From Chromatiales bacterium (lineage in GTDB: Bacteria > Pseudomonadota > Gammaproteobacteria > RBG-16-57-12), in assembly GCA_026989455.1 (NCBI GenBank), contig JALSJH010000039.1:1-44352 (forward strand): a DNA stretch of 44,352 bases. The letters run 5' to 3'. The translations under genes and the position numbers were made by a program. The notes under the pieces are model-generated. The model was not told the DNA's origin, did not search any database, and was given only the letters and a program-made list of their open reading frames with translations. Positions 38,612-44,352 of the stretch are shown here, piece by piece (the first letter of the stretch is position 1; every line of letters begins with the position of its first letter).

Positions 38612-38968
38612 ATGTTGACAGAATATCTACCCATTCTTATTTTTCTAATATTTGGCGTTATCTTTGGCGTGGTGCCCATTGCACTCGGCTATTATGCAGG
38701 GCCAAATAATCCTGATGATGCAAAGCTCTCTCCATACGAGTGTGGTTTTGAAGCATTTGAAGATTCTCGCATGAAGTTTGATGTGCGATTTTATCTTGTT
38801 GCAATCCTATTTATTATTTTTGATTTGGAAATCGCCTTCCTATTTCCGTGGGCCGTTGTTCTAGAAGAGTTGGGTATGTTTGGCTATCTGGCAATGACGA
38901 TGTTTCTTGGTATTTTGGTGATTGGTTTTATTTACGAGTGGAAGAAAGGGGCCTTGGAGTGGGAATAG
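38612..38968 (+). CDS. nuoA: NADH-quinone oxidoreductase subunit A
   Basis: A 118-aa membrane subunit of complex I near the quinone tunnel. Three TM helices are seen: the N-terminal [40 protein letters not shown] and [19 protein letters not shown]. The conserved loop [10 protein letters not shown] is present. It is the first gene of a nuo operon that runs at least to nuoG. The last codons overlap the nuoB start. Confidence 0.98.
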   Translation: MLTEYLPILIFLIFGVIFGVVPIALGYYAGPNNPDDAKLSPYECGFEAFEDSRMKFDVRFYLVAILFIIFDLEIAFLFPWAVVLEELGMFGYLAMTMFLGILVIGFIYEWKKGALEWE

Positions 38969-39438
38969 AAGGTATCCTCAAAAAAGGTGTCGTGACCACC
39001 AGTGCTGATAAATTAATCAACTGGGCGCGTACTGGCTCACTTTGGCCGATGACATTCGGTTTGGCCTGCTGTGCTGTCGAGATGATGCACGCTGGGGCAT
39101 CACGTTATGACCTAGATCGCTTCGGTATTATTTTTCGCCCGAGTCCGCGCCAATCAGATGTGATGGTTGTTGCAGGAACCCTGGTGAATAAAATGGCACC
39201 CGCACTGCGAAAAGTTTATGACCAAATGGCGGAGCCACGCTGGGTTATCTCAATGGGTTCATGTGCAAATGGTGGCGGTTATTACCACTACTCATATGCG
39301 GTCGTTCGCGGTTGTGATCGCATCGTGCCGGTTGATATCTATATTCCGGGTTGCCCACCAACGGCTGAAGCACTGCTGTATGGGATTATCCAGCTGCAGA
39401 ATAAGATCAAAAGAACGAATACAATTGCTCGTTTGTAA
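38959..39438 (+). CDS. nuoB: NADH-quinone oxidoreductase subunit B
   Basis: A 159-aa subunit carrying the terminal iron-sulfur cluster N2. Ligand Cys are in LACCAVEMM (tandem pair), GSCANGGG and [11 protein letters not shown] place the start at GTG 38959 ([19 protein letters not shown]), matching the family N-terminus, with AAGGGG upstream and overlapping the nuoA end by 10 nt. A longer form starting in nuoA has an unlikely N-terminus. Confidence 0.97.
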   Translation: MGIEGILKKGVVTTSADKLINWARTGSLWPMTFGLACCAVEMMHAGASRYDLDRFGIIFRPSPRQSDVMVVAGTLVNKMAPALRKVYDQMAEPRWVISMGSCANGGGYYHYSYAVVRGCDRIVPVDIYIPGCPPTAEALLYGIIQLQNKIKRTNTIARL

Positions 39439-39462
39439 AAAGAACACATAGAGACTTTAACT

Positions 39463-40155
39463 ATGGGTAACGAAAATACAAAGTTGGCATCGCAGTTAAG
39501 TGAGCAATTTGGTGGTTTGATAGAATCGTCAGTTGTCGCTTTAGGTGAAACCACTATTGAAGTATCTAGCAGCAATATGTTGCCGCTATTTCAAGCGCTG
39601 CGTGATGAGTCTGCATTTGGCTTCGACCAACTGATTGATCTTTGCGGTGTGGACTACTCGGCATATGGTTCTGCCGAGTGGGAGACCGTTTCGGCGACTG
39701 CCGAGGGGTTTAGTCGAGGTGTTGAACGTGATCAAACCGGTGTTCCTGCATTCGAGAAGGCAGCTTGGAGCAAGCCGCGATTTGCCGTGGTCTATCACCT
39801 TCTTTCCGTTGCTAACAATCAACGCCTGCGAGTTAGAGTGTTTGCGGATGATACGGTGCCGCAAGTTGAATCAGTCACCGCTATCTGGAGTTGTGCTGAT
39901 TGGTTTGAACGTGAGGCATTTGACCTCTACGGTATCCTGTTTGCGGGTCATCCTGATCTGCGTCGTCTATTGACTGATTATGGCTTTATTGGCCACCCTT
40001 TCCGCAAAGACTTCCCACTGCTGGGTACCGTTGAGATGCGTTATGATGATGATAAAAAACGTGTCGTTTATGAGCCGCTGCAAACAGAGCTGCGTGTGCT
40101 TGTTCCTCGGGTGATTCGTGACGATCGCCACAACGAAATGGCCGAGGAGAAATAG
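39463..40155 (+). CDS. nuoC: NADH-quinone oxidoreductase subunit C
   Basis: A 230-aa peripheral-arm subunit (30 kDa type). The later half holds the family signature ([20 protein letters not shown] then RRLLTDYGF and [10 protein letters not shown]). Nothing suggests a fusion to nuoD, unlike E. coli where nuoCD are fused. One nt separates it from nuoD. Confidence 0.97.
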   Translation: MGNENTKLASQLSEQFGGLIESSVVALGETTIEVSSSNMLPLFQALRDESAFGFDQLIDLCGVDYSAYGSAEWETVSATAEGFSRGVERDQTGVPAFEKAAWSKPRFAVVYHLLSVANNQRLRVRVFADDTVPQVESVTAIWSCADWFEREAFDLYGILFAGHPDLRRLLTDYGFIGHPFRKDFPLLGTVEMRYDDDKKRVVYEPLQTELRVLVPRVIRDDRHNEMAEEK

Positions 40156-40156
40156 C

Positions 40157-41410
40157 ATGTCGGAGATTCGTAACTACACGCTTAATTTTGGTCCTCAGCA
40201 CCCCTCAGCTCATGGTGTTTTACGTCTGGTACTTGAGATGGATGGTGAGACCATTGACCGGGCAGATCCGCATATTGGCCTACTGCATCGTGGTACCGAA
40301 AAACTGGCAGAAACAAAGCCATTTAACGCCAACTTACCTTATATGGATCGTCTTGATTACGTCTCGATGATGTGCAATGAGCACGCCTATGTGATGTGTC
40401 TGGAAAAGATGCTCGGCTTGGAAGTGCCCGAGCGCGCACAGTACATTCGAGTAATGTTTGATGAAATTACTCGTATTTTGAATCACCTGTTGTGGTTAGG
40501 TGCCCACGCACTGGATATTGGCGCCATGACCGTGTTTCTCTACGCATTTCGTGAGCGTGAAGATCTGATGGATTGCTATGAAGCAGTCTCTGGTGCGCGG
40601 CTCCATGCCGCCTATTACCGTGTAGGTGGTGTCTATCGAGACCTGCCCGGCAATATGCCACACTACGAGCCTTCCAAGTGGCACAATGCCAAGGAAGTGG
40701 CGAAGATGAATGAGAATCGCCAGGGATCGTTGCTCGACTTTATCGAAGACTTTACCGCACGCTTCCCAACCTATGTTGATGAGTATGAAACCCTGCTGAC
40801 AGATAATAGAATCTGGAAACAACGTACCGTTGGCATCGGTGTGGTGACACCCGAGCGTGCGCTACAAATGGGCTTTACCGGGCCGATGATTCGAGGCTCT
40901 GGTATTGAATGGGATCTGCGCAAAAAACAACCTTATGAAGTATACGACAAGCTGGATTTTGATATTCCAGTGGGCAAAGAGGGTGATTGTTATGATCGCT
41001 ACCTGGTTCGTATTGAAGAGATGCGCCAGTCAAATCGCATTATCAAACAATGCGTCACCTGGCTTCGCAACAATCCGGGGCCGGTTATACTACAAGATCA
41101 CCGCTTTGCAGCACCTGCACGTGAGGACATGAAGGGTGATATGGAGTCACTGATTCATCACTTTAAACTCTTTACCGAGGGCTATTGCGTGCCAGCGGGT
41201 GAGGCTTATGCGGCTGTTGAACACCCCAAGGGCGAGTTTGGCATCTATATGGTTTCAGACGGTGCTAACAAACCTTATCGGATAAAAATAAGAGCACCAG
41301 GTTTTGCTCATATTGCGGCAACAGATGAGATGTCACGTGGCCACATGCTGGCTGATGTGGTTGCCGTGATCGGGACACAAGATATTGTATTTGGGGAGGT
41401 CGACCGTTGA
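40157..41410 (+). CDS. nuoD: NADH-quinone oxidoreductase subunit D
   Basis: A 417-aa 49-kDa-type subunit that lines the quinone pocket with NuoB. Family motifs include [40 protein letters not shown] and a C-terminal [16 protein letters not shown], with the conserved terminal Arg. I chose ATG 40157, the standard start, with GAGGAG upstream in the nuoC end. The track's longer form would run back into nuoC and is not expected. Confidence 0.97.
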   Translation: MSEIRNYTLNFGPQHPSAHGVLRLVLEMDGETIDRADPHIGLLHRGTEKLAETKPFNANLPYMDRLDYVSMMCNEHAYVMCLEKMLGLEVPERAQYIRVMFDEITRILNHLLWLGAHALDIGAMTVFLYAFREREDLMDCYEAVSGARLHAAYYRVGGVYRDLPGNMPHYEPSKWHNAKEVAKMNENRQGSLLDFIEDFTARFPTYVDEYETLLTDNRIWKQRTVGIGVVTPERALQMGFTGPMIRGSGIEWDLRKKQPYEVYDKLDFDIPVGKEGDCYDRYLVRIEEMRQSNRIIKQCVTWLRNNPGPVILQDHRFAAPAREDMKGDMESLIHHFKLFTEGYCVPAGEAYAAVEHPKGEFGIYMVSDGANKPYRIKIRAPGFAHIAATDEMSRGHMLADVVAVIGTQDIVFGEVDR

Positions 41411-41901
41411 GTTCACAGACTAGCACCGTTCTTTCTGACGCTATCATCGCTGAAATTGATAAGTACGTAGCAAAATACCCAGCAGAGCAAAAGCAGTCTG
41501 CCGTTATGGCGGCACTTCATGTGGTTCAAGATGCAAGTGGTGGATCACTTACAACGGAACTCATGGATGCGGTGGCTGATTATCTTGAGATGCCTGCGAT
41601 TGCGGTCTATGAGGTGGCGACGTTCTACTCGATGTATGAACTCAAGTCTGTTGGTAAACACAAAATTTCCATTTGTACCAATATCTCTTGCCTTCTCTGT
41701 GGATCTGACAAGATTGTTAATCATCTTAATGATAAGTTGGGTATTAAATTTGGCCAAACTAGCAGTGATGGGCAATTTACCCTGAAAGAGGTTGAATGCC
41801 TTGGTGCATGCGGTGGGGCGCCAATGTTTCAGATTGGCAAGACATATTACGAGAATCTGACCGCAGAAAAAGTGGATCAGATTCTGGATAGCTTGGATTA
41901 A
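41407..41901 (+). CDS. nuoE: NADH-quinone oxidoreductase subunit E
   Basis: A 164-aa thioredoxin-fold subunit with the [2Fe-2S] cluster N1a: Cys in [10 protein letters not shown] and [10 protein letters not shown]. It starts at TTG 41407, overlapping the nuoD stop (TTGA), with GGAGG eight nt upstream, so it is translationally coupled. The length is normal. Confidence 0.96.
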   Translation: MSSQTSTVLSDAIIAEIDKYVAKYPAEQKQSAVMAALHVVQDASGGSLTTELMDAVADYLEMPAIAVYEVATFYSMYELKSVGKHKISICTNISCLLCGSDKIVNHLNDKLGIKFGQTSSDGQFTLKEVECLGACGGAPMFQIGKTYYENLTAEKVDQILDSLD

Positions 41902-41905
41902 TATT

Positions 41906-43183
41906 ATGGCAAATGAAGTCTGCTTCCGGCTCAACCACCTTGATAAGTCATGGACACTCGATGTCTATCAGGCAAATGGTGGTTATGATGTGTGGAAAAA
42001 AATCCTCAAGGAGAAAACCTCTCCGGATGAAATTATTGACGAGCTGAAAATATCCGCTCTCCGTGGCCGAGGTGGTGCAGGTTTCCCAACAGGCTTAAAG
42101 TGGAGCTTTATGCCACGTAATACGCCGGGACAGAAATATATTGTCTGTAACTCGGATGAGGGTGAGCCAGGCACATTTAAAGATCGTGATATCCTCCGTT
42201 ACAACCCGCATCAGCTGATTGAGGGCATGGCGATTGCTGGTTACACAATTGGTGCTACCCAAGGATATAACTATATTCGTGGTGAGTTTTATGAGCCAAT
42301 TGAGCGCTTTCAATCAGCGATAGAAGAGGCACGCGCAGCCGGGCTTCTCGGTAAAAATATTATGGGTTCAGGTATTGATTTCGACCTTGAATTTCACGCG
42401 GGTGGCGGTGCTTATGTTTGTGGCGAAGAGACGGCACTGATAGAGTCGATCGAGGGTAAAAAAGGTCAGCCGCGCTTCAAACCGCCATTTCCGGCGAGCT
42501 TTGGTCTCTATGGTTGTCCAACCACGATTAACAACACCGAAACGCTGGCCTCTGTACCAATGATTCTTAAAAAGGGTGGCAAGTGGTTTCTCGAGCTGGG
42601 TAAACCAAATAATGGCGGCAGTAAGATTTTTGCGGTATCCGGCCATGTTAATAAGCCGGGTAACTACGAAGTGCCAATGGGTACGCCATTTTCTGCGCTA
42701 CTTGAAATGGCCGGTGGTGTGCGTGATGGCCACAAGCTTAAAGCGGTCATTCCTGGTGGTTCATCAACGCCCGTTCTGCCGGGCGATGTGATGATGGATG
42801 CCACAATGGATTATGATGGTATATCCAAAGCGGGTTCTATGCTGGGTGCTGGTTCTGTCATCGTAATCGATGACTCCACCTGTATGGTTAAGGCGCTGGC
42901 ACGTATATCCTATTTCTACTACGAAGAGTCATGTGGTCAGTGTACGCCATGCCGTGAGGGTACAGGTTGGTTGTCACGCATTGTCAATCGGATAGAGAAT
43001 GGTCAGGGTCGCCCGGAAGATCTGGATCTTCTTTGTAATGTTTCACGGGCCATCGAGGGGCACACTATTTGTGCCCTTGGTGAAGCGGCTGCGGCTCCGG
43101 TTACCAGTTTTGTTAAGCAGTTTCGTGAAGAGTTTGAATATCACATCGAACATAAGAAATGTATGGTCGGTGGAGCCGGTTAA
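41906..43183 (+). CDS. nuoF: NADH-quinone oxidoreductase subunit F
   Basis: A 425-aa NADH-dehydrogenase subunit that binds NADH, FMN and cluster N3. The glycine-rich loop is [15 protein letters not shown], and other family motifs are [15 protein letters not shown] and the N3 Cys in [12 protein letters not shown] with a fourth Cys in [10 protein letters not shown]. The stop is followed at once by a family 1 palindromic repeat, so nuoG lies 216 nt away rather than a few. Confidence 0.98.
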   Translation: MANEVCFRLNHLDKSWTLDVYQANGGYDVWKKILKEKTSPDEIIDELKISALRGRGGAGFPTGLKWSFMPRNTPGQKYIVCNSDEGEPGTFKDRDILRYNPHQLIEGMAIAGYTIGATQGYNYIRGEFYEPIERFQSAIEEARAAGLLGKNIMGSGIDFDLEFHAGGGAYVCGEETALIESIEGKKGQPRFKPPFPASFGLYGCPTTINNTETLASVPMILKKGGKWFLELGKPNNGGSKIFAVSGHVNKPGNYEVPMGTPFSALLEMAGGVRDGHKLKAVIPGGSSTPVLPGDVMMDATMDYDGISKAGSMLGAGSVIVIDDSTCMVKALARISYFYYEESCGQCTPCREGTGWLSRIVNRIENGQGRPEDLDLLCNVSRAIEGHTICALGEAAAAPVTSFVKQFREEFEYHIEHKKCMVGGAG

Positions 43184-43345
43184 GGAGTCTCTGGTTAAGT
43201 CTGGATGGATTTAGGTTGAGAGTGAGTCGTTCGTTTGTTCCGAAATGCGCAGCACCCTTCGTTCTTATAGGTGCATTTTTCGGGATAAATAAGGGCAGCT
43301 TCAGCCAACAGAAAACATTCATGATTTGATCAGAGCTTCCTTGAT
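43184..43345. repeat. Family 1 palindromic repeat, full copy inside the nuo operon
   Basis: It aligns along its length with 24939-25098 (GATGGATTTAGG, TTTGTTCCGAAATGCGCAG, TTTTTCGGGATAAATAAGGGC, CATTCATGATTTGATCAGAG). The ends are inverted repeats. It starts immediately after the nuoF stop and would be transcribed as a long hairpin between nuoF and nuoG. Confidence 0.8.
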
Positions 43346-43399
43346 CGTCGGTAATAAATAATGAGGCGTCGCCTCCCTAATGGTAGATTTTGATCGGAT

Positions 43400-44352
43400 A
43401 TGACTACAGTAAATATCGAAATCGATGGCAAAAAAGTAGAAGCCCGTAACGGCTTAATGCTTATTGAGGCTGCTGACGAAGCTGGAATTGATATTCCACG
43501 CTTTTGCTACCACAAAAAACTCTCGATTGCTGCCAATTGTCGCATGTGTCTAGTTGAGGTTGAGAAGGCTGCAAAGCCTCTTCCGGCCTGTGCTACGCCG
43601 GTAACAGATGGGATGAGAATCTTTACCCGTTCACCTCGAGCGATCAATGCACAAAAAGGTGTTATGGAGTTTTTACTCATAAATCACCCCCTTGACTGCC
43701 CTATTTGTGATCAAGGTGGTGAGTGTGAGCTACAAGATATTGCAGTTAATTATGGTAATAGCGAGTCTAAATTCCGAGAAAACAAACGAATTGTCACAGA
43801 TAAGGATATTGGGCCGCTTATCGCTACTGATATGACGCGCTGCATTCACTGTACTCGCTGTGTCCGTTTCGGTGATGAAATTGCGGGTATCCGTGAAATT
43901 GGATCAACAGGTCGTGGCGAACATATGGAGATTGGGACCTATGTTGCTGGAAGTGTCACCTCCGAGGTCTCTGGGAATGTTATTGATCTCTGCCCGGTAG
44001 GTGCGCTTACCTCAAAACCTTACCGTTATAGTGCTCGTGCGTGGGAGCTGACGGTTGCTCCGGCGATTGCCGCCCACGACTGTTTAGGCTCGAATACCTT
44101 GGTTCACAGTCGTAACAACGAAGTGCTTCGCGTTGTACCTCGCGATAATGAAGCCATCAATGAATCGTGGATATCAGATCGTGACCGCTTCTCATATGAG
44201 GGTGCTAATAGTGATGAGCGCTTAACCACACCCATGATAAAGGTTGACGGTGAGTGGCAAGAGGCGGATTGGAATACTGCGCTCGAAAATGCCTCGAGGG
44301 GAGTTCAGTCGGTTGTCGATGCTTCGGGCGCTGAGCAGCTGGGTTGCCTTGT
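43400..44352 (+). CDS. nuoG: NADH-quinone oxidoreductase subunit G (partial, cut by window end)
   Basis: The ATG at 43400 opens a frame that stays open to the window end (at least 317 codons). The protein starts MTTVNIEIDGKKVEARNG and continues with the [2Fe-2S] N1b Cys in IPRFCYHK and NCRMCLVEV. It then shows the LICPICDQGGE-type segment (DCPICDQGGECELQD) and a cluster-binding CIHCTRCVRFGDEIAG stretch, as in NADH-quinone oxidoreductase G subunits. The molybdopterin-type domain begins near the window edge. The ribosome site is weak; the gene follows a family 1 repeat. Confidence 0.96.
   Translation, partial: MTTVNIEIDGKKVEARNGLMLIEAADEAGIDIPRFCYHKKLSIAANCRMCLVEVEKAAKPLPACATPVTDGMRIFTRSPRAINAQKGVMEFLLINHPLDCPICDQGGECELQDIAVNYGNSESKFRENKRIVTDKDIGPLIATDMTRCIHCTRCVRFGDEIAGIREIGSTGRGEHMEIGTYVAGSVTSEVSGNVIDLCPVGALTSKPYRYSARAWELTVAPAIAAHDCLGSNTLVHSRNNEVLRVVPRDNEAINESWISDRDRFSYEGANSDERLTTPMIKVDGEWQEADWNTALENASRGVQSVVDASGAEQLGCL

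Noticed and set aside
38848-38958. N-terminal extension of nuoB into nuoA
   Set aside because: The extension is translated from the nuoA coding region in another frame and has no family match; the GTG at 38959 gives the usual NuoB N-terminus.

Overview
This window comes from a gammaproteobacterium. About two thirds of it is a housekeeping backbone in an order well known from the class (for example Pseudomonas): recN and nadK, then grpE-dnaK-dnaJ-dapB, carA-carB-greA, a DUF4149 gene, yhbY, rlmE-ftsH-folP-glmM-tpiA-secG, tRNA-Leu(GAG) and the complex I genes nuoA to nuoG, the last cut by the window end. No gene diagnostic of a particular genus was found. A deep-branching or environmental gammaproteobacterium is likely, but that is inference.

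Layout. 1-2.3 kb: a minus-strand Calx-beta lipoprotein with a duplicated, frameshifted Calx-beta fragment at its 3' end. 2.5-4.1 kb: a DUF1566-type lipoprotein and a secreted retropepsin-like protease, probably co-transcribed. 4.1-6.7 kb: recN and nadK on the minus strand. 6.8-12 kb: a promoter with sigma-32-like features, a 161-bp repeat, then grpE, dnaK, dnaJ and dapB. 12-26 kb: a roughly 14-kb accessory block that separates dapB from carA, which are neighbours in related genomes. 26-44.3 kb: carAB to nuoG, interrupted only by a second 161-bp repeat upstream of rlmE and a palindromic repeat between nuoF and nuoG.

The accessory block holds four units. (a) A YebG-like gene behind a textbook LexA box. 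(b) A three-gene cluster that is the best candidate for an undescribed system. Its first gene encodes a 140-aa protein with a strongly acidic N-terminal 77 residues ending in Gly-Gly and a 63-residue C-terminal part with 19 Arg, 2 Lys, 4 Cys and no acidic residue. It is followed by an acidic 134-aa protein and a subtilisin-family protease without signal peptide. The arrangement resembles a leader-core peptide precursor with a partner and a maturation protease. (c) A convergent 741-aa Cys-rich protein of unknown function and a small lipoprotein. (d) A signalling set: a secreted FecR-TPR-beta-barrel protein, a CHASE2-class III nucleotide cyclase and a Crp-type regulator with an intact-looking cyclic-nucleotide pocket.

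Three families of non-coding inverted-repeat elements occur. Family 1 is a palindrome of about 160 bp with five full, deleted or half copies. Family 2 is a 161-bp element with 25-bp terminal inverted repeats, in two copies of identical length, each just upstream of a heat-shock-type gene (grpE and rlmE). Family 3 is a single long imperfect palindrome downstream of the protease gene. All identities and mismatch counts given here were made by eye.
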